In this document: in pieces, positions 44,547-57,833 of the stretch
How positions within the stretch are numbered: position 1 is the stretch's first letter
How the letters are laid out: each line of letters starts with the position of its first letter
NCBI RefSeq assembly: GCF_003573695.1
Contig: NC_039364.1
Span: forward strand, 70,948,256-71,012,255
DNA: 64,000 bases
Reading direction: 5' to 3'
Source: Papaver somniferum
Lineage: Eukaryota > Streptophyta > Magnoliopsida > Ranunculales > Papaveraceae
Notes under the pieces: generated by a model
Database searches by the model: none
Seen by the model: only the letters and a program-made list of their open reading frames with translations
Told to the model about the DNA's origin: nothing
Translations under genes and position numbers: made by a program

Positions 44547-46526
44547 TGTTAATGAGGAAACCGCAAATGCAGAAAAACCCCGGGACCTAGTCCGGATTGA
44601 ACACACACTGTATTAAGCCGCTACAGACACTAGCCTACTCCAAATTAACTTCGGTCTGGACTGTAGTTGAACCCCAATCAATCTCACACTGATCCAAGGT
44701 ACAGTTATGCTCCTAGTCTCTGATCCCAGCAGGATGCTACGTACTTGAATCCCTTAGCTGGTCTCACCCACAACTAAGAGTTGCTATGACCCAAAGTCGA
44801 AGACTTTAATAAACAAATCTGTATCACACAGAAAAGTCTATGATAATAGACAAATCCGTCTCCCACGAATATACCTACGAGTTTTGTTCCTTCTTTTGAT
44901 AAATCAAGGTGAACATGAACCAATTGATAAACCGGACTCATATTCCCGAAGAACAACCTAGTATTATCAATCACCTCACGATAATCCAAATCGACGCAGC
45001 GAAAAAAGATATTGTGGAATCACAAACGATGAGACGAAGTGTTTGTGATTTCTTTTATATCTTGCCTATCGGAGTTATCAATCTCAAGCCAATTATTACA
45101 ATTGTACTCGTACGATAGAAACAGCAAGATCAGATCACACAACTACGAGAAAGTAGTATCGGTCTGGCTTCACAATCCCAATGAAGTCTTTAAGTCGTTA
45201 ACCTGGTTTAGAAGAAGAAACCAAAGGTTAAAGGAGAATTGACTCTAGATTAGCACAACTAGTATCACACAGAAGGTGTGAGGATTAGGTTTCCAAGTTG
45301 GTAGAGCTCTCCCTTATATAGTCTTTCAAATCAGGGTTTGCAATCAATGTTAGCTTGGTAACAAAGCATTCAATATTCACCGTTAGATGAAAACCTGATT
45401 AGATTCAAGCTAATATCTTTCAACCGTTAGATCGAAAATTAACTTGTTACACACAAATGAAATGCACATTTCTAGGATTGTGTAACCGTACCCAAACTTG
45501 TACATTTGTTGGTTCAACAATAGTCAACCAAATGGTTAGCCATATGATCACTTTCATATCAACCATATTCTTCTTCACCATAACTAGTTCAAGTGACTCA
45601 AATGAACTAGTTAGAGAGTTGTTCAATTGCAATGAAATCTTATGTAACTACACAAGACACAGTCGAAGCAAAAACGATTTGATTCACTCGAATCGGTTCA
45701 TGAACTATATATCCACGGTTTGCAATTTGCATTCCTTAGTTTATATAAGAATAAGTTCACAAACATCGTTTTTAGATATTACTCAAGTTCGCGGACTGGG
45801 TTCGCGGACTTAAGTTCCCGGACGAAGTTCACGAACTCCAGCAGAAATTCTCGGGACAAGAACTTCTGCCAGTTCGCGGACTTGGCTCACGCCCCCATGC
45901 CGGTTCTCTTGATCAAAAAAGTTCGCAAACTTCGGTTCTAGGAATAAGGACTTATACATATATGTGTTTCCACAACAATGCTTATATCCTCCAATGGTTA
46001 TATAATATAAACTCTCATTTCAATCATTGGAACATTCTTAGAGGACGTTGATATTCTATAGTTGTTATTCACAAACTATTTTTCGTCAAAGTAAGCAATT
46101 TCCAAAGTGATTGAAACTTGTCATGACTTTCGTCACCAGGTAAAGATGAACTTGGTTAAACCGAAAGCTTACCAACACATATTTCGAGAAATAGATAAGC
46201 GAGATAAACTCGGCTCGAAATAGCAAATGTGCATAATCTAAGTCTATACAGAAAAACGACTTTTGTTTCAAGATAGGAGATAAATAGACTTTTGGGTGAT
46301 AGATAAGTTCAAGTCTCCACATACCTTTTAGTCCGAGACCTTGAGTAGTACTTCGTCTTGTATGATGATTGTCATGGAGTTTTTGAGCTCAACTACACTT
46401 TTTATCCTAGTCCGAGACCTTAGCTATAGTAGACTAGAAATCAAGACTTATAGTTTTGATCACTAATATTGACAAACATGCTTGAGATAGCAACTCATGC
46501 GAGTTCGACCGAGCAATGCTCTAACA
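44547..46526 (-). repeat. 3' LTR of element C, truncated
   Basis: Read on minus it starts TGTTAGAGCATTGCTCGG at 46526 and runs to the invariant block at 44592-44547, losing the last 0.4-0.5 kb. A TATA box lies at 45312-45320. It is closely similar to 50646-51648 and 60540-61540. Confidence 0.8.
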
Positions 46527-46539
46527 ATCTCCCCCTTTG
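46527..46539 (-). promoter_or_regulatory. Polypurine tract of element C
   Basis: On minus, GACAAAGGGGGAGAT immediately precedes the 3' LTR. Further tracts lie at about 46843, 46875, 46940 and 47190. Confidence 0.8.
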
Positions 46540-48202
46540 TCAATTTTAGTGACAAAACCACCAATACATATGGAATACAAAAAATAAATAAGTTAACTTT
46601 TGTAGCTGCTATTCCATCCGCCTAATCTTCAACATTACTTGAAATCTTCTTCACTTCCAAGTACTCCAATGATCCCAAAGGTTGTAAGTTCAGCATCATC
46701 GTTGTTGAAAATCCATAGCTATAACAACGAGAAAACAAGAGTTCTCAATCATTGTTATACAGTGTCATAGTATCATTACACATCGTCAAAGTTCAATTGT
46801 ATCACAACTTCAACAACAATACTATGGTGATATGTATCACTCCCCCTTAGTCAATACTCCATCTCACATGGAAACCACTCCCCCTTACATAATGATCCGA
46901 AAACCATATGTATTTGTAGTGTGAATTACATATTAATTCTCCCCCTTTTTGTCAATAAAATTGGCAAACGTACAAGAACGGGATCCTAATAAAATTTCCG
47001 AAAGAGACATTTCTTGACCAAAAGAAAGCAAAAATATATCATCTTATTTAGATGCAATCATAAAGCCGAAGCTAAATGCATTCATCAAGGAGTTTGTAAA
47101 GATACAAGATAACCCCTATAATATTCCACAGCCGCACTCCCCACAAAGATTTGGCAATTAAGCACAAGTTCAATTAAGAACTCTCCCCCATAAAATGTCA
47201 TTCCCGAAAGAACAACAAGAGCTACCTTAATTTCGAAAGAAAAGAAGGATTTCTTTGGACATAACAAATCACATACAAGTATGAATTTGAATCCAAAAAT
47301 ATTCAATTAAACTAACCACAAGAGAACCCATGATTAATTTAATCGAGAAATGTCAACATAAGTGAACTTATGGAGACTTAAAAACATACAATTAGATTAA
47401 TCACAAGAGAACCCATAATTAATCTAATCGAAATACACAACCAAACTAATCACAAAATTAATCAATTTAATTGGTCATGCTCAACATAAGAAAACTTACG
47501 GAGCAACAACTAAATAACCAAACAAGATGATTAATTTAGTTGAATATGCTCGACATAAAGTACCTCACGGAACAACAACATAGATAATCATAAAAATAAT
47601 CAACTTGGTCGTTCAATGCTCAACATAAGACACTTTACCGAGCCTCACAGTAATACACAAAATATGGATCAGGGAAGATCAATACTGCGGAATACACAAG
47701 GATTCATTCTATTTTCCATCATTATTCGCATAACGACATTCAATAGACATAATCCTTACAAACAAAATATTTTAACCTATCTTCCATCAACAATTTACAT
47801 AATAGGCTTAACTTTTGTATTTGTCAAAAGTCTATTCATTCTTTTATCAATACATGCATATCGACATACGAAAGACTTTACTTTTGACAAGGTATGGGAC
47901 AATCATAGTTCACGCATGTAAACACACATATCCCATAACAAATTTGCAATATGTAAAAACATAAAGATTAATACTGCAAAAATCATCTTCCAAACAAATT
48001 TAGAGTTTAAACCAATAAATCTAAAAACAAGAAGATGAAAACATTGGACATAATTATGTGTAATCACAATAATGGTTATTCCAAACACTAGTTATTCTTC
48101 TAACAAAAAGAAAATAGAAGATTTACTAGGCAAACAAAGAAGAAATCGACAAGCTAGGGAACAAAAGCAGACTCCATTGCCATGGCAGAACACGAACTAA
48201 GG

Positions 48203-48616
48203 TCAAATAGACTGTTCAGGATCCTCACGAGTCTTAGCGTCTTTGAGCTTGTGATTAGCAGCATCGATTGCATCTTTGAAGAAGAGATTCTCTTTATGAA
48301 GATCATTGATGTGCGATTTTATGAGACCAAGTTCAGTTGAAACCTTTTTCAACTCAGTTTTCAACACATCAATACTTTTCAGAATATCAACGAGCTGCAG
48401 TTTTGCTTCCTCAAAATACTTAAGAAAGTCATGGACCACTTCAGCAAAAATCATATCATCCTTCTCAACGTTCTCATGAGTATATGCATAGTAACAGGAG
48501 GCATTGGGATGATTTTCATCTACAAGGGTTCTTTTCTTCCTCCCTTCGGATTCAAAACCAATACCTTTATCAAGAAAGCCTTTAGCAAAACCACACGATT
48601 GTGAAGAGGACGGCAT
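48203..48616 (-). CDS. ORF2 of element C: conserved coiled-coil protein
   Basis: This is an intact frame of 137 codons starting MPSSSQSCGF. It aligns end to end with the element A protein (139 codons); shared words are RKKRTLVDENHPNASCYYAY (A: NPNVSCYYAY), AEVVHDFLKYFEEAKLQLVD and DVLKTELKKV. From about residue 60 to the end it is helical and charged with leucine heptads. A TATA-like ACCATATAAATACC lies roughly 70-85 nt upstream of the ATG on minus, so transcription separate from the LTR is possible. Function is unknown. Confidence 0.6.
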   Translation of the reverse strand: MPSSSQSCGFAKGFLDKGIGFESEGRKKRTLVDENHPNASCYYAYTHENVEKDDMIFAEVVHDFLKYFEEAKLQLVDILKSIDVLKTELKKVSTELGLIKSHINDLHKENLFFKDAIDAANHKLKDAKTREDPEQSI

Positions 48617-49030
48617 TCTTGATAAACCAAATAGCCTAAAGTACGCAAATGTGACTCATAGGTTTGGTATTTATATGGTTTCTTAGGAAAGAATACCTTT
48701 AGGGTTTGCAAACCGTTGACTCGTGATGGTAACCCGTGTATACATACGAATACAACATGGCCCATAAGGAATGAAACAACAAAAGAACTTTTGCTACATG
48801 AGAATTCATAAATGGCTCAATAAATTCCTTACCATAGGAGTAATTTTAGAGCACAAGTGTAGAAATCCACAAAGTTGCAAAAATAATTGCATAAAGAGAG
48901 AAACGATACTAGACAACACAAATAATTCTTAGGCAATATTGTCTGCAAACACTAGTTTAGATATAAACGATAAGAGGATAGCTCAGTATACCTGATTTTT
49001 ACACATCTTGCTCATAAAAATCCCTTGTGA

Positions 49031-50211
49031 TTAATTATCACAAGTATGAGCTCTGAGCTCATTAAAAGAACTGTGTTTATGATAAAGTCTCTTTTTCTTT
49101 CTGAATCTATAAAGAGATCCCTTTCTATGTGAGAAATTATCATAAAACTTATTGTCATCAAAATACGAGACATAGTTAGAGTTCTTACCAGAAGAATTTT
49201 GATTTGAGGAGGATGACAACCTGTCGACAATTCCTTTATGTCCTTCAATTATCTCCATCAGGTTATTTCTCATATCATCAATTTTTCTTCTTTCTTCTGG
49301 AATTTCGTTCACATTAAGGGAAATGTTATTTCCAGAGGAAATGACATGATCTTTCCTTGGACGATTCTTATTAAGACTCCTATTCTGCTTTAGAGCATTT
49401 GAGGAGCTCATTGAACTGACCTTCATGGTAACATACACAGGGTAAGTACGAAAACCAACTGGTTTAGACATACGAATGTCAGTTACACCTTTGAGAATTA
49501 AGTCTAAGGTGTGTTGAAGTTGAACCAAGGAGGTTTTATTCAACCTAGAGTTTCTCTTTTGTTTAGCAGAGCCTTTTGCATCGCAAAAGAGGCATACTTT
49601 CTGATCACAAGAGTGATTATACACGGTAGTCTTAACAACCTTGTTAGGAAATTTCTTCCTTCCATGTGATGTGGAAAATCCTTGATCAACGGGAAATTCA
49701 GACACATTCTTTTTAAAAGGAAGAGATTCCAATTTTACTTCTGGAGATGGAAGGTTTTCAGGCGTAGCAGAAGTGCTTGGTATATTAGACTGCTTAGAGC
49801 ATCCTTGAATAGAGAGTTTACTCAAGCAATGTTCAATTTCCAAAGCATCCTTTTTGAGGCTAGCCTCAAGAGTCATACGTGAAGAATGATCTTCAGTATT
49901 TTCTTTGAATTCGCAGTCTCTTATTACACCAAGCAGAACATCGACATGGTGTTTAACCGATTAAATCTATCAGCTTGGATTCTAGCAAGATTTAGAATCA
50001 AGACACTCTCTTCAGCTGTTTCCCGTTCATTTAGAGAGATAGACTCTTTTGAAGGGTAATCGGAAATACTCATGTCGGAGCCTGTCTGTCTTGTTGGAAC
50101 ACATGGTTCATCTATATTCGAGACTGAAGAGTCTTTCTCTTTAATAGAATTAGATGAGACAAAACTTTTATTTCTGGTGACGCATTTATCAGAGATAGTA
50201 CTCTTGTCCAT
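49031..50211 (-). pseudogene. ORF1 (gag-like) of element C, one frameshift
   Basis: The N-terminal frame 50211-49924 starts MDKSTISDKCVTRNK and reaches LARIQADRFNRLN before running out. The main frame 49876-49031 (281 codons) carries DALEIEHCLSKLSIQ, a Cys motif CDQKVCLFCDAKG, LVQLQHTLDLILKGVTDIRM, an Asn/Ser-rich segment and a basic end (FRKKKRLYHKHSS, HTCDN). One frame change near 49930 separates the two. The start context (CTGACTCTATGGAC) is the same as that of the element B gag, but the UBN2 domain is missing. Confidence 0.65.
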
Positions 50212-50258
50212 AGAGTCAGATCGCTACAAACACAGACTTGCAAGGTCTTAAACGTGTT

Positions 50259-50276
50259 TGCCTGCTCTGATACCAA
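50259..50276 (-). promoter_or_regulatory. Primer-binding site of element C
   Basis: On minus, ATTGGTATCAGAGCAGGC follows the LTR end TTTTTCA at 50277, a tRNA-iMet-type site identical to that of element A. Confidence 0.85.
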
Positions 50277-51648
50277 TTGAAAAAGTAGGGGTACAACAAC
50301 CATACCCAATATTTTGCTTAGCAATTTGTATGGACAAACTCCAATATACTTTCTAAAGAATCAACTAGACAGTCAGACTCAATCTAGATAAAAGTATATC
50401 AAAGAGTTTATATCTCAATCTCTCGATTTAATATATACTCAAGCAAATAGAAATCTGCGAGTCTTTATCAAATACTAGAGAGATAACTTGGATGGTACCA
50501 AAGACCAATATCCAAGTGTCAATCAATTTAAATCAACAACCAAAAGGTCGGATATTCTAATTGATTGAACAACGCATAACCTGTGATATTTCAATTATAT
50601 AACAAAATATAATGCGGAAAAGAAATAACACATACACCAGAATTTTGTTAACGAAGAAACCGCAAATGCAGAAAAACCTCGGGACCTAGTCCAGATTGAA
50701 CACACACTGTATTAAGCCGCTACAAACACTAGCCTACTCCAAATTAACTTCGGTCTGGACTGTAGTTGAACCCCAATCAATCTCACACTGATCCAAGGTA
50801 CAGTTATGCTCCTACGTCTCTGATCCCAGCAGGATGCTACGTACTTGATTCCCTTAGCTGATCTCACCCACAACTAAGAGTTGCTACGACCCAAAGTCGA
50901 AGACTTTAATAAACAAATTTGTATCACACAGAAAAGTATACGGTAATAGATAAATCCGTCTCCCGCGAATATACCTACGAGTTTTGTTCCGTCTTTTGAT
51001 AAATCAAGGTGAACAGGAACCAATTGATAAACTGGACTTATATTCCCGAAGAACAGCCTAGTATTATCGATCACCTCACAATAATCCTAATCGACGCAGC
51101 GAAAAAAGATATTGTGGAATCACAAACGATGAGACAAAGTGTTTGTGATTTCTTTTATATCTTGCCTATCGGAGATATCAATCTCAAGCCAATTATCACA
51201 ATTGTACTCGTACGATGTAAACAACAAGATCATATCACACAACTACGAGAAAGTAGTATCGGTCTGTCTTCACAATTCCAATGAATTCTTTAAGTCGTTT
51301 AACCTGGTTTAGAAGAAGAAACCAAAGGTTAAAGGAGAATTGACTCTAGCTTAGCACAACTAGTATCACACAGAAGGTGTAGGGATTAGGTTTCCCAGTT
51401 GCTATATCTCTCCCTTATATAGTCTTTCAAATCATGGTTTGCAATCAATGGTAGCTTGCTAACAAAGCATTCAATATTCACCGTTAGATGAAAACCTGAT
51501 TAGATTCAAGCTAATATCTTTCAACCGTTAGATCGAAAACTACCTTGTTACACACAAATGAAATGCATGTTTCTAGGCTTGTGTAACCGTACCCAAACTT
51601 GTACATTTGTTGGTTCAACAATAGTCAACCAAATGGTTACCATATGAT

Positions 51649-53266
51649 TGATGGTTTTTCAAAATGGTTGTAGTAATAGTGGTAAAAAGGTTCTTTTCAG
51701 ACTTGTGAAGAAAACAACTTTTAGATTTAAATTAAACTAGACAATTAAATAAAGTTGTTCAAAGTTATAGAGAAAAACACCAAGACTCTGGATTCCACCA
51801 TTGTCCCATTAAATGATAAATTCTATTCAATATTCATGCAATTTTTTCCTTTTCAAGTGATTCTAATATTTGCCTATAATAAATTTTTGAAGTAATAATT
51901 GTAATCACAGAGTATGAAACATCAAAAGTTTTAAAAAACCCAGCATGCTTCATCAAAATAATTCACAACTACTCAATAAAAATCAAATTATCTATTTCAA
52001 TTCCATGCAAATAATCATATAAAAAATATTGCAAATAAATAATAAAAATAAAATTATACCAATTAATCTGGGGCAATGGCTTCCTCCGTTGCCTCGGCTA
52101 ATGGGTTTAGCTCCTCATCCCAAAAACACACTCACAAGATAAATTCATGGCTAAAATAAGTGTTTTTATTGATGTATATAAGATGAAACAGGAATTAGCA
52201 ACGCTGTAGAGGTGTTACAGCGTCACTGTTACAAAGGGGTAAGTGCTATTGAAGACTGCTGTAAACGATAAGCCTTTACTGCTGTAAAAGAACGACACTG
52301 GTATTGTTATTTAAGACTGCTAAAGAACGACTGACTATGTGAGTCTGTTCTTCGTGTTCTTGAAGCTCTTCAATGGCAGCAGCAGCAGCAGCACTGTCTT
52401 CTTTGTAATCGCTTCTCCTCGGCTCTTATCGACTCTAAACTCTCTCCTAAGGTTTTCTAACCTCTTTATGACTCGACCCAAACCTTTTATAGCTAACAGC
52501 CTCCAAAAATCTCGAGTAAATTCGAGAATATTTCTGTTTTCTTCTCCCGTGATGTTGAGAGAAAATCTCACTTCAATCATCTCTGTACGCGTCTTCTGGC
52601 CTATTCTAACTCTCCAAACTTCTCCTCTGACTTGAACAAGACTAGGTACATCTTTATCCAGCGTAAAACTCTCCCAAAATTCTTCACAAAATCTTTGAAA
52701 ATAAACAGAAAGAATAGTATCCCTGTTGAACTTTGATTCACTTCTCCCGGCCATTCTAGCCCAATATGTTCGACCCAAACGCACACACAAACCCTGTTTT
52801 GCTCTAGTAAGTCCAGCCCAATCGAATTCCACAATTGAATCTCTTTAAAACTGCCCAAAGATTCTCACACAAAAATTGCTCCTCACTGCTGCCAGTTTCC
52901 CGCCAAAAATTGTATTTGAATTATGAAGATGACCTCCCCTTATCCATTTCGAGAGTCCCTTTATTACATGTCCTGAAATAGGGTGCCCCTTATCCAACTT
53001 AGGGGTGCATTTAGCAATTCTTCTAGGATGTTTTCCGCACTTTTTCGGGGTTCCTCCGGGGTATTTCTGGGGTGTCTCCAACATACTTCTGGGGTGCTTC
53101 TTGTAGTTCCTCTCGGGGTGTAAATACCACTTTTCGAGCCCATTTCGCCGAAAAGTTTATTTCTCCAAAAACACCTACAAAAGCGCAAAATAACCAAGTA
53201 AGTACAAAAACGAGCACTAACAATACATGTAAATGAGAACAAATAGACACATAAATGTGTCTATCA
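51649..53266 (-). repeat. 3' LTR of element D
   Basis: 1,618 bp, TGATGG...CTATCA in plus reading. It contains a CAG/GCA run near 52373-52395. On the minus strand a purine tract (AATTTGGGGGTATT, 53267-53280) stands directly before it. Confidence 0.9.
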
Positions 53267-54620
53267 AATACCCCCAAATTTATTATTTGCTAGTCCCGAG
53301 CAAATCAAAACTACAAAATAAAATCCTAACTCACTAGGTGTCCCTAGTGACCGAGTTAATCTCGGGAGGGTTTACCAGAGGTGTACCCACAAAACCTTTA
53401 CTCCAGACCCTAGCTATCTGCGCAGATCCTTGGAAAGCACTAAAGAACCTCCTTGGTTGGCATACTTATTGATTATTGGAGGAAGTACCCTGACGCGAAA
53501 TTCCAATTGTTGTACACGAGTTTGCACTCAAGCATACTAAAATTCATATAAGTGACAGAGCTCTACTAAGATAGTTTCACTATGGACATCATATTCGGAG
53601 TCAACAAATCACATGGATAGATCAAGAGATGGATATAGAAAAACATAGATGGTTTTGATGTTGACTAGGTGAACGGTGTTTCTCATATCTGTCTGAAGGC
53701 CTCTGCCAAGATGAACCTAACCTAAATGACTGAGTTACCGGTCTGACTAATATCAACACACTGGCATATACAAGGGAACCAGTGGTCAATAATCCTAACT
53801 CTAGGTCAACACAACTGGCATATACAAGGGTACCAGTGGTCGACTTTATTGAATTTTATTCCGTTTGGTCTAATGGTCTGGTTTCAAAAAAAAAAAATTC
53901 ATAACATTTTTTTTTCTCTTTTTTTTTCTTCATCATTTTTTTTTTGTTATCTCAATCACTCTATTTCACCCTAGCAATGGTAACAACTTGAATCGTGAGC
54001 CCCACCTAATCACTTAGAGAAACATAGTTTAAAATGAAAAAAATAAAAACAGAAGTGAAAAGGACTCAACGAGATATGGTGAAACTATCATGTTATTTCT
54101 AACACCTGAGCTCTGTGCTTTTATGAATAGACTCTTTATATGTTTCCATCTAGTCAGATTGGTTCCTCAACTCCTAAAACCAAAATGCTTCCATCCACTT
54201 AGATTGGTTAGTGCTATCCTTAATATGCATAAATTTCTAGGTTCTGGAGTTTATTTATTGCAAAAAGGTGACAAAAAGTGTTTCTTCCCCACCCCCAAAC
54301 TTAAATCTAACATTGTCCTCAATGTTCTAAAGATGAAATTAAAAGCATGAACACGGAGAAACTATTACCACTGGAGGGAAAAGAAATAAGGAAGGATATT
54401 ACCGTATCACATGAACGCGGGAGCCTCCCAGTAAATGCTAAATTTATAGTCATTAGCTAGACATCAAATACCTCTAAAAGAATTTTCACCTTCTAAAGTC
54501 GTATACCAATAGTCGAAACAATTGTGGGTCCATAAGACCAAATAGAACTGCCACGAATAGGAGACAAATGCTCAAGATCAGAAAAATGAGCAGATAGAGC
54601 ACAACCTGATCTAAAGTTTC
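53267..54620 (-). other. 3' non-coding part of element D with polypurine tract
   Basis: No coding sequence on minus. It contains homopolymer A/T runs (53886-53950), two near-repeats around ACTGGCATATACAAGGG (53760 and 53813), and the presumed polypurine tract at 53267-53280. Confidence 0.55.
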
Positions 54621-57600
54621 TCACAAGAAAACTGGATTTATCTGAGGTCCCCACTTGGTCTTCATATGAGTGTCTCGGCAAAGAGATTCATCCGAAAAAC
54701 GGGTCTCTAACATGTGGATTTTCTCCTGGACAGTATCAGGAGGATCGGATTGTGGAGTCTGAATAGACTCAGGGAATACCTCACTAGGCTTGAGTCCCAA
54801 GTTAGGGACTTCCAATGGGTATACTTGACGATCACAAGAATCATTACTACCCCCAAACTTAGGGTTTTCACTACTCTCAGACGAACCTTTAATTATTGCT
54901 TGGATTTCCGGATCTTCCCAGTCCTTAAAATGCTCAAGAGATTCTTCTAGTTCTCTACCCCCAAACTTAGAATTTTGGGTGCCTCTACATAGACTAGTCA
55001 CAATGTTCCTAATTTCTAGACCATCGGGTTCTTGAAAAAGGTCAATTGCTTTCTCTAAGTTATAATCAGGTTGTTCATCCTCTACTTGCTTCATAGCTAC
55101 TATGGTCCACTCTAAAACTTCCTTATTTTCTTGAATCACGGTCTCTGGCCTATTCTCCTGATCACTATCCAAATCGGATGCTACAATCACAGGAAAAGAC
55201 TTGGGTGGTCCTAAAAATGTATAATTAGGCTCCAACTCAGGAGGCTCTTTTAAACAAGGTATTAAGGTAGACTCGGAAGCTAGTAATGGTTCAAACCTAT
55301 ATTTTCATATATCAATATCTAACACAGGAATGGAATCTAACAGAGCATTTACTTGTTCAATATTACTACCATCGTCGAAATCCAGGCTAAAATGGGATAG
55401 ACAACTCTCTAACGGATCTTTCGATACGATGTTTGGTAATGACTCCTGAACTAAGGTTCCTATCATGTTTACCTCTTCTACGCTCGATTCATATAGCTCG
55501 GAGGGTAGCTTACTAATATTAAAAATGTTCAGCTCAATAGTCATATTACCAAAAGACAAATTCATTATACCATTTCGACAATTAATGATCGCATTGGATG
55601 TAGCTAAAAATGGGCGACCTAAAATCACTGGTATCTGGTTCTCTGGGTTAGGAACATGTTGGGTATCTAGGATAACAAAATCCACTGGATAAATAAACTT
55701 GTCAACCTCTATGATAACATCCTCGATCACACCACGAGGAATTTTAACGGACCTATCAGCTAACTGAAGTGTCATCTGGGTAGGTTTCATCTCACCAAGT
55801 CCTAGCTTAAGGTACACATGATATGGAAGTAAATTCACACTGGCTCCTAAGTCAAGCAAAGCTTTCTCAACACGGTACTTACCTATTATACAAGCAATGG
55901 TAGGGGACCCTGGGTCTTTATACTTAGGAGTAGTGGTATTCTGAATAATAGAACTCACATGACTAGCTATGAAGGCTTTCTTCTGAACACTGAGCTTACG
56001 CTTTCGCGTACAAAAGTCCTTAAGGAACTTGGCATAAGAGAGAATCTGCCTAATTGCATCTAATAATGGAAGGTTGATATTAATCTTCTTAAAAACCTCC
56101 AATATATCATTAAAGTTGGACTCCCTCTTAGTCGGAACTAGCAGCTGTGGGAATGGGGCTCTGGGAACAAAGCCGGGCTCAACAGGACCCTCATTTGTCT
56201 CTTTAGAGACTCTATCAGTCTCTTCATTCTCTGGCTCAGCAGGGTGAACTACAGCATGTTCACTATCAGGCATGGCAACCTTGTTGTCAACTTTCTTTCC
56301 AATCCTAAGGGTTGTAACAGAATTCACATGATTGTACGATTTCTCTCCTTTGGGGTTAGGATCGGTATGACTAGGGAACCTTCCATCTTCTCTCTCACTT
56401 ATAAACTTAGATATTTGTCCTACTTGAAGTTCTAACTTGGCAAGACTCTGGGAAGTATTCTTCAATTCCTGCCTAGTTTCTTGTTGAAAGCTCATGTGGT
56501 TCTTTGATAGCATGTCATGGTTACTTACTAACATAGTGATAGCTTCCTCTAAGGTAGAGATCTTTTTCTCGGAAGTGTTCTGAAACTGGGTTTGACCTGA
56601 AGAGTTCTTAAAACCAAATCCTGGGGGAGGCTGAGAATTGCTAGACTGGCCTTGACTCTGGCCCTTATACCAAGATAAACTGGGATGGTTTCTCCAACCA
56701 GGGTTGTAGGTTTCTGAGTACGGGTCAAACTTCTGACGATTTTCATACCTAGAGTTGTTATAGATAGCATGAGCTTGCTCCTCACTAACCTGACCTTCCC
56801 AAAAATAATTATTGGGTTATATTCCACAACTAGAGACTTGAGAGGCTCTATTCCTATCATCAGGTTCAACAAGAGACCTATGTTTAGACTGATTCAATTC
56901 CAAAGCTTCTAACCTTCTAGACAAGGCAGCAAACTTAACATCTGTCCCAAAGCTTGTATCTACCACATCGGTGCTACTTCTATTGACCAAGAGTCTTTTA
57001 GGGGGTTCAACACAAGATTCCCACTGTTGGGATTTTTCAGCGATAACTTCTAAGAAGGTAAAAGCAGCATCAACATTTTTACTAGTGAACTCACCAGCGC
57101 ACATAGACTCAACCATGGTTTTGGTCGAATAATCTAAACCATCATAAATAAACTGTACGAGTTTCATCTTATCAAATCCATGGTGAGGACACTGAGATAG
57201 GAGATCATTGAATCTCTCTAAAAACCTATAAAGAGACTCTCCCTCTTGTTGCACACTAGCACTAATTTTCTGTCTAACAGTTACAGTTTTATGCTTAGGG
57301 TAGAATTTCATATAGAAAGCAGCAATAAGTTCTTGCCATGTTTCAATGGATTCAGATGGTAGTTTGTTCAGCCAGGTCTTGGCTTTATCTCTCAAGGAAA
57401 AGGGAAACATCTTAAGTTTCAAGACTTCATCAGTAAGGTCTTTTATTCTAATTGTCCCACAAATTTCCTCAAAGTCCCTAATATGAAAATAAGGGTTCTC
57501 ATCATCCTTTCCAAAGAATATAGGTATCATCTGAAGAATACTAGGTTTTATCTCAAAATTATCCGTAGTGGCTGGAAATTTAATGCATGAAGCTCGGTTG

Positions 57601-57833
57601 GTCCTAGTTGGGAACATGTAATCTTTCAAAGTTGCCATCGTTGGCACAACTGGAGTACTAAGGGTACTTTTGTCACTCAGAGATAAATTCTCAATACTGA
57701 AGTTTCCAAAAACAGGGCTCTCAAAAGAAGAATCTTCGAGCTCCCTTCTTAAATCATAAGAACTACTAGGTTTTTTGCTAATCAATCGACCTAGAGTATC
57801 TCTTTTCCAAGCCCTATTAACAAAATCGGGCAT
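54621..57833 (-). CDS. Gag-protease polyprotein of element D with two in-frame stops
   Basis: One frame of 1,071 codon positions runs from 57833 to 54621, broken only by TAA at 56817-56819 and TGA at 55305-55307. The first part (338 codons) is a retrotransposon gag: FHIRDFEEICGTIRI, KLKMFPFSLRDKAKTWLNKL, AAFYMKFYPKHKT and GESLYRFLERFNDLLSQCPH. After the TAA come YNPGWRNHPSLSW and then the aspartic protease: KALLDLGASVNLLPYHVY, IPRGVIEDVIIEV and VILGRPFLATSNAIINCRNG. The last part (PPELEPNYTFLG, VIQENKEVLEWTI) reaches the point where reverse transcriptase would begin, then continues into an acidic tail with PKFGG/SKFGG repeats and ends. Whether the stops are nonsense changes or read through is unknown. 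Confidence 0.85.
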
